Positions 9,521-19,118 are shown, counted from the first letter of the stretch. The stretch is DNA of 64,000 nt from Jiella marina (GCF_024359545.1 NZ_JAKQZG010000003.1:186001-250000); one strand, 5' to 3'. The notes: a model not told the origin generated them from the letters alone. Made by a program: numbers and translations.

Positions 9521-11599
9521 ATGACCAACCGTCCAAGGCGGTCGAGACCGAACAAGACGCGCGGCCAGACGATTGATCTCAAAGCGGAAAAGAAGACGAC
9601 GGTGAGCGAGGGCGAGAAGAAGACCACGGCTGCGGACGCAAAGCCCGATACGGATGCCGGCGCGCCGAAGGACGAGACGCCGAAGACTGCCCATCCGGCC
9701 GAGCCCGCGAAGTCCGGCGCCACCGGAACCGCCTCCTCGGAGAGCGCTTCCAGCGAGGCGGCAAAGACGGCCGCTGCGATGAAGGAAGCCACCAGCTCCA
9801 GCGGCAAGAGCGACACCAAGGCATCCGTCCCGACGGCGGCTTCTCCCGAGGCGGCTTCGGCGAGCAAGCAGGCCGAGGACGCCAAGACGGAGGGCGGGAC
9901 CGGGAAGGCCGAAGACACCACGAAAGCCGACGAAACCAAGAAGGCGGGTGACGCCGGGAAGAGCGGCGACGTGTCCAAGGACGCCAAGAAGGAGGACGAT
10001 ACGGCGAAGAAGACCGCCGCGACATCCGCAACGGCAGCCGCGGCGGCCAGCAGTTCGGCCCCGACGAGCGCCAGTTCGAAGCCGGCCGCGAGCGGCAGCA
10101 CCGGAACCGGTTCGACGACACCTTCCTCCAGCGGTGCGGCAAGACCGTCCGCGTCTTCAACCTCTTCCCCTTCAAGGCCGACAGGAACGCCATCGGGAAC
10201 GCCGTCCCCGGCAGCGACCTCGACCTCGTCTTCGGGCAAGGGGGGCGGCGTCGGCATGGGCGGGCTGATCGGCGCCGCGGTGCTGGGGGCGGTGCTCGCA
10301 CTTGCCGGAGCGTCGCTGTTGGCGGCCAATGGATGGCTTCCCGGCTTTGGCACGGGAACCGACGAGACGGCCGAGCGCTACGTCACCGCCGAGACGGTGG
10401 ACGAACTGAACGGCGAGATCGCGACCTTGCGCGAACAGCTGGCCGCGCTTCCTGCCACTTCCGCTTCCGGCGACGGAGCCGCGCCCGCTGTCGACCTGTC
10501 GGGTATCGAAGGCCGGCTGGCTGGTCTCGAAGAATCGACGGCCGGAATCCCCGGTGTCCTCGAAACCGCCGACAATGCCGCCCGCACCTCGCAGGCTGCT
10601 CAGGAGTCTGCCGAGAGCGCGACAAGTGCGGCGACGACCGCAAGTGAGACCGCTTCGGCGGCACAGCAATCTGCCGATGCCGCCCGAACGGCGAGCGAAT
10701 CCGCCCAGTCGGCCAGCGAACAGGCTTCGACCCAGGCGGCGGATGCTGTCGAGCGGGCGAGCGAGGCGGTCGAGACCGCGCGCAGCGCGCAACAGGCCGC
10801 CACCAATGCCCAGCAGGCCGCGGGCAACGCCCAGGAAACGGCAAACAGCGCGCAGTCGACCGCTCAGGCGGCGACGGAATCGGCCGCTAACGCGGCGGAA
10901 GCCGCGGCGGCTGCGCAGTCCACCGCCGATGGTGCGACCGAAGCCGCCAACGCCGCCAACGAGGCGGCGGCTGCGGCAAGCGACAAGATCGATTCCGCCG
11001 TCAGCGATCTCGAACAGCGTCTTGCCGCGATGGAAGCGGCCAATCAGAAAGCCGAGATCGCATTGGCTGCGGCGAATCTGAAATCCGCGATCGACTCCGG
11101 CGGTCCGTTCGCCCAGCAGCTCGAAACCTATGCGACGGTGGCCGGTGCGGGCGAGACGACCGAGAGTCTGCGGACCTTCGCGGCGGAAGGCGTCCCCTCC
11201 GAGCAGCAACTCGCCAACGAATGGCCGAGCGTCGAGGACAGGATCAACGCCGCGCTGTCGCCGCCCGACCCGGAGGCGCCGGTGAGCGATCAGATGCTCG
11301 CAGGCCTGCGATCGCTGGTGCAGGTGCGGCCGGCCGGACCGGCCCCGCAGTCTGAACAGGGCGGCGACGCGATCCTGTCTCGTCTGAACGCGGCGATCAC
11401 CTCTGGCGACCTTGAGGCGTTCCAGTCCGAGTGGCAAACGCTTCCCGAGCCGGCCAAGGAGGCGAGCCAGGAGTTCGCCGACAAGGTGGATGCGCGTCTG
11501 ACGGCGCAGGACATCGTTTCCCAGACGCTGAGCGGTGCGCTCACGACAGAATCCGGGGAGGCCGCGCCGGCGAGCGCCGAGCCGGAAAACCAGGGCTAA
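9521..11599 (+). CDS. Mitofilin (Mic60)-like inner membrane protein
   Basis: A 692-residue protein of the COG4223/alphaproteobacterial Mic60 type, in its usual place between hemD and hemY. Layout: a ~230-residue N-terminal region rich in Ala, Lys, Thr, Ser and Glu (cytoplasmic, low complexity); one membrane segment around residues 245-275 (GGLIGAAVLGAVLALAGASLL); a long Ala/Gln/Ser-rich coiled coil (roughly 290-500) with repeated xxAQxAAxxAQ patterns; and a C-terminal mitofilin-like domain with LRSLVQVRP and the SGDLEAFQSEWQTLPEP segment. Mic60 bends membranes and contacts the outer membrane; in phototrophic relatives it shapes intracytoplasmic membranes. The ATG at 9521 (GGAG upstream) is chosen over one 12 codons earlier. 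The coiled coil is unusually repetitive. Confidence 0.82.
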   Translation: MTNRPRRSRPNKTRGQTIDLKAEKKTTVSEGEKKTTAADAKPDTDAGAPKDETPKTAHPAEPAKSGATGTASSESASSEAAKTAAAMKEATSSSGKSDTKASVPTAASPEAASASKQAEDAKTEGGTGKAEDTTKADETKKAGDAGKSGDVSKDAKKEDDTAKKTAATSATAAAAASSSAPTSASSKPAASGSTGTGSTTPSSSGAARPSASSTSSPSRPTGTPSGTPSPAATSTSSSGKGGGVGMGGLIGAAVLGAVLALAGASLLAANGWLPGFGTGTDETAERYVTAETVDELNGEIATLREQLAALPATSASGDGAAPAVDLSGIEGRLAGLEESTAGIPGVLETADNAARTSQAAQESAESATSAATTASETASAAQQSADAARTASESAQSASEQASTQAADAVERASEAVETARSAQQAATNAQQAAGNAQETANSAQSTAQAATESAANAAEAAAAAQSTADGATEAANAANEAAAAASDKIDSAVSDLEQRLAAMEAANQKAEIALAAANLKSAIDSGGPFAQQLETYATVAGAGETTESLRTFAAEGVPSEQQLANEWPSVEDRINAALSPPDPEAPVSDQMLAGLRSLVQVRPAGPAPQSEQGGDAILSRLNAAITSGDLEAFQSEWQTLPEPAKEASQEFADKVDARLTAQDIVSQTLSGALTTESGEAAPASAEPENQG

Positions 11600-11620
11600 T
11601 CTTAGGAAGATTGTAGATAC

Positions 11621-13279
11621 ATGCTTCGCATCCTCGCCTTCTTTCTCGTCGTCCTGGCCGCATCGCTCGGATTCGGCTGGCTGGCCGACAATCCCGGCTC
11701 CGTCTCCTTCACCTGGCAGGGGCAGACGGTCGAGACCACGATGATGATCTTTCTGATCGTCCTGGCCGCCCTGATATTCTGTGTCCTGGTCGTCGTCTGG
11801 CTGATCGCCGCCTTCTTCCGGGCGCCGCACTCGGTCGGCAACTGGTGGGAGGGGCGCCGACGGGACAAGGGCTACAACGCGCTGTCGAGCGGCATCATCG
11901 CGGCCGGGGCCGGCGACGCCATTCTGGCGCGGCGTATGACCAAGCGCTCCGACAAGCTTCTTGATTCCCGGCGCGAGCCGCTGATCCGCTTCCTCGATGC
12001 GCAGACCGCAATGATCGAAGGCGATCATGCGCGGGCCCGGTCGGTGTTCGAGGAGATGGAGCGTGATCCCGAGACGCGGCTTCTGGCCATGCGCGGCCTG
12101 TATCTCGAAGCCGAGCGCGTCGGCGATGAAACGGCTGCCCGGTACTATGCCGAGCGCGCAGTGCGCATCGCCCCGCATGTGCCCTGGGCAGGCGGTGCGG
12201 TTCTGGAGAGCAAATCGCTGGCGCACGACTGGGATGGCGCCATGCAGATCCTGGAGGCCCAGAAGAACACTCGTCTGATCGATCGCGACGAATCGCGCCG
12301 CACGCGCGCCGTCCTGCTGGCGGCCAAGGCCATGGAAACCGCCGAGGCCGATCCAAAGACAGCTCGCTCGGCGGCACTCGAGGCGCATCAGCTGGCGCCG
12401 GAACTCGTGCCCGCCGCGCTCGTGGCGTCCCAGGCGCTCCTGCGGCTTGGCGATCTGCGCAAGGCAACGAAGGTGCTCGAAAAGAGCTGGACCTACGGTC
12501 CGCATCCCCAGATCGCCGATGCCTATGTGTCGGCGAGGGCCGGCGATTCGGTCGATGATCGGCTGAAGCGGGCACGCCATCTACACGATCTGCGGCCCGG
12601 TCACGTGGAATCATCTATGTGCTTGGCACGAGCCGCGCTCGACGCCAATGATCTCGCTCTGGCGAGAAAGTCGGCTCTCGAAGCGGCCGAGATCGAACCA
12701 CGCGAAAGCGTCTATCTGCTGCTCGCCGATATCGAGGAAGCCGATACCGGCGAAGTCGGCCGTGTCCGCGAATGGCTGGCGAAGGCGATCCGCGCGCCGC
12801 GGGACCCCGCCTGGGTGGCGGACGGCGTCGTCTCCGACGAATGGGCGCCGGTCTCTCCGGTCACCGGTCGGCTCGACGCCTTCGAGTGGAAAGCACCGAT
12901 GTCGCGGGCGCGAGGCGACGTTCCGGTGCTGGAGAATTCCCGCGAAGAGGAATTGAAGACGATCGAGACGGTTTCGGACACGACGCCCGCGGACGACAAG
13001 ACGGCGTCTGCCAGTGCTGCCTCGACCCCGGCCAACGAGTCGCCCAACTCGTCGACAGCGGCCGTGCCGGCTGCGGCTACTCCCGCCTCGTCCAATGGCG
13101 AAGCGAAGGTCATCGGCAAGTTCGACCCCAAGCCGGAGCGCACATCGAGGCCTGCAGGCGAGGAGCCGGCCCGCAATGGTGGGACGCCTTCGCAGGCGAC
13201 CACGGGATCGAGCGCCCATGAACCGAAGCCGGCCGCCGGCCCGACCCATGAGGAACGCAAGGAAGCCCGGTTCGGCTGA
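11621..13279 (+). CDS. hemY: HemY-like TPR membrane protein
   Basis: A 552-residue protein of the HemY N-terminal domain family (the proteobacterial HemY of hem operons, not the Bacillus protoporphyrinogen oxidase). Two membrane segments near the N-terminus (residues ~2-22 and ~39-65) are followed by TPR helices (SSGIIAAGAGDAILARRMT, LLAMRGLYLEAERVGDETAARYYAERA) to about residue 400, then a ~150-residue disordered tail rich in Ala, Ser, Thr and Pro. Thought to assist late haem synthesis or its membrane organisation, with unknown mechanism. It follows mic60 by 21 bases, so the hemC-hemD-mic60-hemY set reads as an operon. Confidence 0.85.
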   Translation: MLRILAFFLVVLAASLGFGWLADNPGSVSFTWQGQTVETTMMIFLIVLAALIFCVLVVVWLIAAFFRAPHSVGNWWEGRRRDKGYNALSSGIIAAGAGDAILARRMTKRSDKLLDSRREPLIRFLDAQTAMIEGDHARARSVFEEMERDPETRLLAMRGLYLEAERVGDETAARYYAERAVRIAPHVPWAGGAVLESKSLAHDWDGAMQILEAQKNTRLIDRDESRRTRAVLLAAKAMETAEADPKTARSAALEAHQLAPELVPAALVASQALLRLGDLRKATKVLEKSWTYGPHPQIADAYVSARAGDSVDDRLKRARHLHDLRPGHVESSMCLARAALDANDLALARKSALEAAEIEPRESVYLLLADIEEADTGEVGRVREWLAKAIRAPRDPAWVADGVVSDEWAPVSPVTGRLDAFEWKAPMSRARGDVPVLENSREEELKTIETVSDTTPADDKTASASAASTPANESPNSSTAAVPAAATPASSNGEAKVIGKFDPKPERTSRPAGEEPARNGGTPSQATTGSSAHEPKPAAGPTHEERKEARFG

Positions 13280-13638
13280 CCGCCGGCTGGAGCATCTTCG
13301 GGAAGCTCGCAGGGATTGGCGCTTGGATATGCCGGGGGCCGGCGGCGCGAGGGTCCGTCGGCGCGAGGCTTCGTCGCAGCCGGAAACTTTTTCCCTATGC
13401 CGGCGGTTGTTCCCATCCAATGTGCAAGCCGCGACGCATGTCTTTGGGTCGGACCGGAAGGTTGAGTTGACAGTTCGTTTCTGTCTCCCACCACCGCCGA
13501 TCGTGATTTGCGGGTGTGAACTTCGGTCCCGCGGCCTTGCATCAGACAGAGCAGTCGTGGGCGAACTGAGCGAGAGCCATCCACCTGAAGCGGCCTCGGG
13601 CTTTGACGCAACCCGCAACCAATCATCGATGGAGCGGC
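13280..13638. other. Intergenic region between hemY and terB-like gene
   Basis: 359 bases with no supported gene. GC-rich and with several short inverted repeats, none followed by a T-run. TTGACAG at about 13467 could be a -35 element for the next gene, but I see no matching -10. Confidence 0.5.
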
Positions 13639-14109
13639 ATGTTCGAATCGATCAAGAATTTCATGCGGTCGATCGCGGCGGTCGAAGACGAACGTCCAGC
13701 CGCGGACCCGGCGGACGATCTGCGGGTCGCCTGCGCCGCGCTTCTCTTTCATATCATCGACGCCGACGGAACGGTCACGGAAGAGGAGCGTCAGCGCCTC
13801 GACGAGGTGCTGGGCGAGGAATTCGGTCTGTCGACCGAGGAGGCGTCGAAACTCGCCCATGACGGGCAGCGCGCCGATCAGCTTTCGGTCGATCTCTATC
13901 AGTTCACCTCGGTCCTCAAAAACCGGTTGAGCGAGGAACAGCGGGTTCGGTTCGTCGAACTGCTCTGGGAAGTCACCTATGCCGACGGCGAGGTTCACGA
14001 ACTGGAAGACAATCTCGTCTGGCGCATCTCGGAGCTACTCGGCGTCTCGACACGCGATCGCATGCTGATGAAGCGCGAAGCGGCGAGCCGGGGCGGCTTT
14101 GCCGATTGA
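13639..14109 (+). CDS. TerB family tellurite resistance-like protein
   Basis: A 156-residue all-helical TerB-like protein. Two acidic repeats typical of TerB are visible: LLFHIIDADGTVTEEERQRL and, later, LLWEVTYADGEVHELEDNL; the D-A-D-G and Y-A-D-G turns are candidate metal ligands. The start at 13639 (MFESIKNF) is usual for the rhizobial family and has GGAG four bases upstream; an earlier ATG at 13603 is less likely. Despite the name, single TerB genes such as this have no established link to tellurite and no ter cluster is near. Confidence 0.85.
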   Translation: MFESIKNFMRSIAAVEDERPAADPADDLRVACAALLFHIIDADGTVTEEERQRLDEVLGEEFGLSTEEASKLAHDGQRADQLSVDLYQFTSVLKNRLSEEQRVRFVELLWEVTYADGEVHELEDNLVWRISELLGVSTRDRMLMKREAASRGGFAD

Positions 14110-14230
14110 GAGGCAGCTGGCGCCCGTCTCCGCAGCGATCGTCTCTGGACACTGGTCGCCTCCCCATGTGAGAACCGAAGGCGGCCACGCTTTCTTGGCG
14201 TGAACGACAAACCACCATTCCCCGAGGCCA

Positions 14231-15016
14231 ATGGCGTATCAGGACCACGCAAAGACCGCCGACCGGAGTGCGGCAGAAACCGCCTTGTCCCACCGCTATG
14301 TGCTGGACGGCAGGGACACGCGCCCGGTCCTCATCGTTCTTCATCAGGAGACCTCGACGCCCGGGCGTGTCGGCCAGGTCCTGGAGCGTCACGGCGTTGC
14401 CCTCGACATCCGGCGCCCGGTCATGGGCGAGAGCTTGCCCGAAACGCTGGACGACCATCGGGGCGCCATCGTCTTCGGCGGTCCGCCGAGCGCGAACGAC
14501 ACCGACGACTACATCCGCCGGGAGCTCGACTGGATGGCCGTCCCGCTTCGCGAGGAGAGGCCGTTCCTCGGCATCTGCCTCGGTGCGCAAATGCTGGCGA
14601 AGCATCTGGGGGCGGACGTTTCCTCCCATCACGAGGGGCTGGCCGAAATCGGCTACTATCCGCTGCGCTCGACCCCCGAGGGCCGTCAGGTGGTGCGCCA
14701 CTGGCCGGAGATGATCTACCAGTGGCACCGCGAGGGCTTCGACCTGCCGCATGGCGCGAAGCTGCTGGCGGAAGGCGAATGGTACCCGAACCAAGCGTTC
14801 CGGTATGGACCGGCGGCCTATGCCGTCCAGTTTCATGCGGAACTGACCCTGGCGATGATGCATCGCTGGACGACGAAGGGCCATGAGCGCATGACGCTTC
14901 CCGGCGCGCAGGCGCGGCGGCAGCACTTTCACGGTCGGGCGATCTACGATCCGCCCGTGCTGCGCTGGCTGGAAGCCTTCCTCGCCCGAACCTTCGGGCA
15001 TCGCCTCGACGAGTGA
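14231..15016 (+). CDS. Class I glutamine amidotransferase-like protein
   Basis: A 261-residue stand-alone GATase1 protein resembling the amidotransferase half of GMP synthase. The nucleophile elbow is PFLGICLGAQMLAKHLG (Cys in GICLGAQ), and the His/Glu of the triad are in AVQFHAELT; GAIVFGGPPSANDTDD is the oxyanion region. About 30 residues precede the fold. Such stand-alone members may hydrolyse gamma-glutamyl compounds or supply ammonia to an unknown synthase; the neighbours do not tell which. Convergent with aroQ. Confidence 0.88.
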   Translation: MAYQDHAKTADRSAAETALSHRYVLDGRDTRPVLIVLHQETSTPGRVGQVLERHGVALDIRRPVMGESLPETLDDHRGAIVFGGPPSANDTDDYIRRELDWMAVPLREERPFLGICLGAQMLAKHLGADVSSHHEGLAEIGYYPLRSTPEGRQVVRHWPEMIYQWHREGFDLPHGAKLLAEGEWYPNQAFRYGPAAYAVQFHAELTLAMMHRWTTKGHERMTLPGAQARRQHFHGRAIYDPPVLRWLEAFLARTFGHRLDE

Positions 15017-15022
15017 GCCTGA

Positions 15023-15044
15023 GGCGAGGGCGTCAGGCCTCGCC
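15023..15044. terminator. Hairpin between convergent genes
   Basis: Perfect 7-bp inverted repeat GGCGAGG/CCTCGCC with an 8-base loop in the 73-base gap between the convergent amidotransferase and aroQ genes. There is no T-run on either side, so it may aid termination only weakly. Confidence 0.3.
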
Positions 15045-15089
15045 GAGATCTGCGGGTTCGGGCCGGCGCTGGCAGACGGTTCGCTGCGG

Positions 15090-15530
15090 CTATCGACCTT
15101 TCAGCAGCGTGGCGGCGCGTCGCAGGGCGAGTTCGTAGCCCTCCGTGCCGAAGCCGGCGAGAACGCCGTCCGCACGCTGCGAGACGTAGGAATGATGTCG
15201 GAAGCTCTCGCGCTTGTGGATGTTCGAGATATGGACCTCGAACACCAGACCGTCATAGGCGTTGAGCGCGTCGAGGATCGCGACCGAGGTATGGCTGTAG
15301 GCACCCGGATTGATGATGATCGCCCTAGCCGCCTCGCGGGCTTCGTGGATCCACTCGATGATCTCGTATTCGCGGTTCGACTGCAGGAAGCGCACCGTGT
15401 GGCCGAAATCGGCGGCGAGCGCCGCCACCGCTGCCTCGACGTCCGCCAGCGTCTCGTGGCCATAGACCTCGGGCTGTCGCTTGCCGAGAAGGTTCAGATT
15501 CGGACCGTTGATGCAGAAGATCGTCGCCAT
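15090..15530 (-). CDS. aroQ: Type II 3-dehydroquinate dehydratase
   Basis: AroQ, 146 residues, third step of the shikimate pathway (3-dehydroquinate to 3-dehydroshikimate) as a dodecamer. [20 protein letters not shown] carries the catalytic Tyr23; [17 protein letters not shown] and [19 protein letters not shown] carry the substrate-binding Asn/His and catalytic His. In many rhizobia aroQ leads an operon with accB-accC; here the downstream gene is convergent and accBC are absent from the window, so aroQ appears to be a single-gene unit. Confidence 0.97.
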   Translation of the reverse strand: MATIFCINGPNLNLLGKRQPEVYGHETLADVEAAVAALAADFGHTVRFLQSNREYEIIEWIHEAREAARAIIINPGAYSHTSVAILDALNAYDGLVFEVHISNIHKRESFRHHSYVSQRADGVLAGFGTEGYELALRRAATLLKGR

Positions 15531-15597
15531 GATGCGTGTTTAGGCTCGCCGGACCCGCAAAGGCAAGCGTCGGCTCCTTGCGGGAATGTCGGGGCAA

Positions 15598-16926
15598 TCA
15601 GTCGAGCGAGAGAGCTTTTTGCAGGCGACGGCGGGCCAGCCGCAGGGTATTGCGGGCGCGCTGGGTGCGCAGGATGCCGCGTGCCGCGAGTTCGACGGTT
15701 CTGTCGCTGCCGGGCTTGAGGCCGATGACATAAGTCGCGACAGGAATGCGCGAGGACCAGAACCGGTTCATTACGAAGTGATCCGGCATGGCGCAGGAAT
15801 CCGCCTGGCTCAGCGCGGGATCTGTCAGGATCGCGCGGGTCGCCTCGCATACCACCTGCTGACCCGGCGAAGCCTTTGCGAGCGTCTCGTCATAGGCCAT
15901 TTTCCAGGCGAAAGCCTCATTGCCGTCGATGAGGGTGACAAGGCTCGCCACCGTTCTCTCGCCAACACTAAGGGAAAAGATCCGTGCGCGGCCCTCTGCC
16001 CCCAGCGCATTGACCGCCTCGCGGGCGAAGGCGGCGCGATAGCGGTCGAGCACCATGGCGCTGCGGGCCTTGCCTTTCCATCCACGTGCTTCGAGATTGA
16101 GAAACTCTTCCAGAGCGAGACGCACCTCTTCCGGTTCGCGCGCGACGTGGAAGGAGACCGGGCCGAGGGCTTTCAGAAGCCGTCGCTGCCGGCGCAGTTC
16201 GCGCAGCCGCCGCGCTGACACGGGCTGCTCGAAAGACGCAGCGTCATCGGACTTCAAAAGCCCGGCGCGGGTGAACTCGTTCACCGTCCGGACCGGTAGT
16301 CTCGCGGCGTCGGTCACGCTTCTCAAGACCTCGGCGAAGGACCCGTCGGTCCGCGTCTCGGGCAAGACCAGGACTTCAGGCATCGAAACGTCGGCGGCCG
16401 TCAGCATCTGGAAGAAGCTCGCGAGCGTGTCGTGAGGATCGTCGCTGTCGAGCGGCAGGGTGCCGAGCCGTCCGAACGGGTGCGCCCAGGCACGGATGAT
16501 CGGAATGCCGCGCAACGGAAACGTCCGCTCGGTGGTGTAAGGCATCAACAGGCGCAGACGGCTGCGTGACGGTCCCTCGTCGCGCACGACCATGAGCCGC
16601 ACGCTTCGTTCGTCGAGGCGGGGCATGGCGGGTACCAGAAACCGGGGATCGAAGAACACGTTCGGTTCGATGGCCCGGCGCGACAAATGCTTGAGTTCGT
16701 CGATCAGGGCGAAAGCGGCTTCCGGCCGGTAGACCGAAAAACGCCGCGTCGCCCCGCTCCGCGGGACGGCAATGTCCATCTCCGCCGGAACGTCGTCCGT
16801 CGCGCTGCGGGAAGCCTCGTCGGCCATCGGAGCAGACTGGACCGCGTAGGGTCGTTCGGCCTGCGGCGCACGGACGACCAGGGGCTTCCTCGGATTGTCG
16901 TTCTTTTCTGCGACCGCGTTCGACAT
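15598..16926 (-). CDS. GNAT family acyltransferase, CelD/FemAB-like (Acetyltransf_6)
   Basis: A 442-residue protein with two GNAT-like halves of the Acetyltransf_6 type (CelD/BcsL, FemAB-like). The C-terminal half shows the family pattern FLNLEARGWKGK followed by ERTVASLVTLIDGNEAFAWK and YDETLAKASPGQQV, i.e. the acetyl-CoA-site strand and helix. Such proteins are often linked to exopolysaccharide or cellulose clusters, but none is nearby. N-terminal 60 residues look disordered. An ATG at 16926 is used; a GTG three codons earlier is possible. It is divergent from the histidine kinase gene. Confidence 0.78.
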   Translation of the reverse strand: MSNAVAEKNDNPRKPLVVRAPQAERPYAVQSAPMADEASRSATDDVPAEMDIAVPRSGATRRFSVYRPEAAFALIDELKHLSRRAIEPNVFFDPRFLVPAMPRLDERSVRLMVVRDEGPSRSRLRLLMPYTTERTFPLRGIPIIRAWAHPFGRLGTLPLDSDDPHDTLASFFQMLTAADVSMPEVLVLPETRTDGSFAEVLRSVTDAARLPVRTVNEFTRAGLLKSDDAASFEQPVSARRLRELRRQRRLLKALGPVSFHVAREPEEVRLALEEFLNLEARGWKGKARSAMVLDRYRAAFAREAVNALGAEGRARIFSLSVGERTVASLVTLIDGNEAFAWKMAYDETLAKASPGQQVVCEATRAILTDPALSQADSCAMPDHFVMNRFWSSRIPVATYVIGLKPGSDRTVELAARGILRTQRARNTLRLARRRLQKALSLD

Positions 16927-17192
16927 TTCTACCACGCATCATGCGAGAATCTGAAAGCGCCCGCCGAATGGCCAGCGGAGGCTCGAATCCGTCTTCTTGT
17001 CGGCGCCCGAGACCGAGCCCATGGCGACCGCGCAGTCGCGAATGAGGCCCGCCGTTCGCCCATGATGGGGTCGAGGTCTTAAGATTTGGTCGCAGATGCC
17101 TATAGGGAATCCGATGTCCGCAAACGGCCGGTTCAAAACCTCCCGCTCGATATTGCCTCGCCCGGACAAATTCGACACGGTCGGCACATTCA

Positions 17193-18743
17193 TTGGATGA
17201 TTCTTACCGCGCGATGCGACTTCGACGGCACATCCGGTATGTTCGCATCGCACTTTTCACCGCGATCGCGACGTCCGCCCTGGCGATCCTGCTCTTTGGC
17301 TGGGTTGGTGGTTTTTATGCGCTCACCGGTGCCTCGATCGGTGGCGCGCGCATGACTCCCTCGACGGCGATCGGGTTTTTCCTCCTCTCTGCCGCCATCG
17401 CGATCCTGGACCTGCTGTGCATGGACATGAGGAGGGGCCGGGGTGCGATTGCGATCGGGATCGTTTCTGGCGTGGTCGTCCTGGTGGTTCTGGCTTCGTT
17501 CGCCGGCGGCAGCGCCGGCAGTCCGTTGGATGGCCTCCTCCTGAGCCTCTCCTTCAGCACGGGAGAGCGTCCGTCAGGCTATCTCTCGCCCGCGACGGCA
17601 GCCTGTTTCTTCTGCGCGATCGCAGCACTCGGGGTGCGAAGCTCATCCTCGGATCGGCTTCAAAAGGCATTTACCCCCTTGGTTACGTCAGGGCTCGCCA
17701 TCGGGTCCGTCGCGCTGGCAAGCTATCTGGTCCAGCCGACCGCCCTCCGCGACGTTGACTTCTTTGCCGCGATGTCGCTGCAGACGGCGGTTCTCGCCGT
17801 TCTGCTTTTCATCGGCCTCATGCTCCTCGCCGAGGATCGCGGATGGATCTGGCTTTTCTTCGGCAGTGGGGCCGGCAGCAAGGGCGCGCGGCGTCTATTT
17901 CCCATTCTGATCTTCGGGCCGCTCTGCGTCGCCGTTCTGGCGTTGGCAGGATCGCGTGCCGGCTGGTTCGACGAGGATTTTCGCGTCGCCTTTCTGGCGG
18001 TGATGATGATGGCTGGCGGCCTCGCGGCATTGCTGGCGACGGCCAGGGTCCAGAACCGCAACGAGCTTCGCCTGAAGCAGTTCATCGCGGAACTCGAGGC
18101 GGCCAATTCCGACAAGAACGTCCTCATCCGCGAGGTCTACCACCGCGTGAAGAACAATCTGCAGCAGATGGATGCGCTGTTGTGGACCGAGGCTCGCAAA
18201 CACAAGGACGTGAGTGTGCGCGATTCCTTCGACGCCATGAGCAGCCGGGTCCGCGCCATCGGTCTCGTGCATCAATTGCTGCTCAAGCGCGAAAACCTCT
18301 CGACCGTCCAGCTCGCCGCCTTTCTCGAAACCCTGGTCGAGACGATTGCGAAGGCCGGCGACCTGGACGGCCGAAAGGTCACGATCACCGTCGAGGCGAG
18401 CGCTGACGAGGCCTCTCTTTCGACGGCGACGACAATCGGACTGCTCGTCAACGAGATCGTCTCCAATGCGGCGAAGCATGCTTTTCAGGGGCGGGAGACC
18501 GGACAGATTCGGGTGTCACTCACCGAGGATGCCGAAGATCCGGAATTCCGGCATCTTGTGGTCGAGGACGACGGAATCGGCATGGGGACGGCGTGGCCAC
18601 CGGATCCGCGGCAAGGTGGCACGGGTAGCCGCCTGATCAGTAGCCTTGTCAAGCAGTTGCGAGGGAGCGTACAAATTCAGGAGAAAGGGGGGACGAAAAT
18701 CATGATTCGCTTTCCACGATCTCTTCTGCAGGAAGCCCGCTAG
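17193..18743 (+). CDS. Membrane sensor histidine kinase (HisKA_2 type)
   Basis: A 516-residue sensor kinase. N-terminal sensor part has about seven to eight hydrophobic segments (residues ~18-285) and no recognisable extracytoplasmic domain. A short coiled coil leads to a HisKA_2 domain, with the phosphoacceptor His at about residue 317 in EVYHRVKNNLQQMDALL, and an ATPase domain with LLVNEIVSNAAKHAF (N box), VEDDGIGMG (G1) and GGTGSRLISSLVKQL (G2). This subfamily is frequent in Alphaproteobacteria and includes kinases acting on the general stress response or light signalling. Start is uncertain: TTG at 17193 or ATG at 17214; neither has a good ribosome site. Directly abuts the response regulator gene. 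Confidence 0.9.
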   Translation: MDDSYRAMRLRRHIRYVRIALFTAIATSALAILLFGWVGGFYALTGASIGGARMTPSTAIGFFLLSAAIAILDLLCMDMRRGRGAIAIGIVSGVVVLVVLASFAGGSAGSPLDGLLLSLSFSTGERPSGYLSPATAACFFCAIAALGVRSSSSDRLQKAFTPLVTSGLAIGSVALASYLVQPTALRDVDFFAAMSLQTAVLAVLLFIGLMLLAEDRGWIWLFFGSGAGSKGARRLFPILIFGPLCVAVLALAGSRAGWFDEDFRVAFLAVMMMAGGLAALLATARVQNRNELRLKQFIAELEAANSDKNVLIREVYHRVKNNLQQMDALLWTEARKHKDVSVRDSFDAMSSRVRAIGLVHQLLLKRENLSTVQLAAFLETLVETIAKAGDLDGRKVTITVEASADEASLSTATTIGLLVNEIVSNAAKHAFQGRETGQIRVSLTEDAEDPEFRHLVVEDDGIGMGTAWPPDPRQGGTGSRLISSLVKQLRGSVQIQEKGGTKIMIRFPRSLLQEAR

Positions 18744-19109
18744 ATGTCTGCAGGAAAACGTATCGTGATCGTCGACGACGATGTCCTGATCGCCTCGTAT
18801 CTCTGCGACGTGTGCGAAGACCACAATGGAACTGTCGTCGGCATGGCGCATCGCGCGGAAGACGCGCTCGATCTCATCCTGGAGACAAGACCGGAATTCG
18901 TGTTGATGGACGTTCGGCTGGGCGGCCCGCGGGACGGGGTCGACATCGCCACCGACGTTTACCGGCACACGCCTGACATCAAGATCGTCTATGTGACCGG
19001 ATCGAGCGAGCCCCAGACGATCCGGCGGATCAACGCCGATCACCCTCACACGATCTTGATCAAGCCGATCGCACCGGCCCAATTGGTCGAGGCCCTCGGG
19101 ATCGGCTGA
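18744..19109 (+). CDS. Single-domain response regulator
   Basis: A 121-residue receiver domain without output domain. Acidic cluster IVDDDVLI, phosphoacceptor Asp56 in FVLMDVRLGG, Thr/Ser switch in VYVTGSSEP and Lys107 in HTILIKPIAP are all present. It begins at the base following the kinase stop codon, so the two are surely coexpressed and likely cognate. Without an output domain it probably works by protein contact or as a phosphate sink or relay. Confidence 0.92.
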   Translation: MSAGKRIVIVDDDVLIASYLCDVCEDHNGTVVGMAHRAEDALDLILETRPEFVLMDVRLGGPRDGVDIATDVYRHTPDIKIVYVTGSSEPQTIRRINADHPHTILIKPIAPAQLVEALGIG

Positions 19110-19118
19110 TCCACCCGC

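Noticed and set aside
10172-12580. 802-residue open frame opposite mic60/hemY
   Set aside because: It is antisense to two clearly coding genes, has no recognisable domains and has the composition expected of a GC-rich shadow frame.
17100-17135. General stress (EcfG) promoter upstream of the kinase gene
   Set aside because: GGAAT is present but not GGAAC, spacing is one or two bases off and the -10 (CGGTT) does not match CGTT well.
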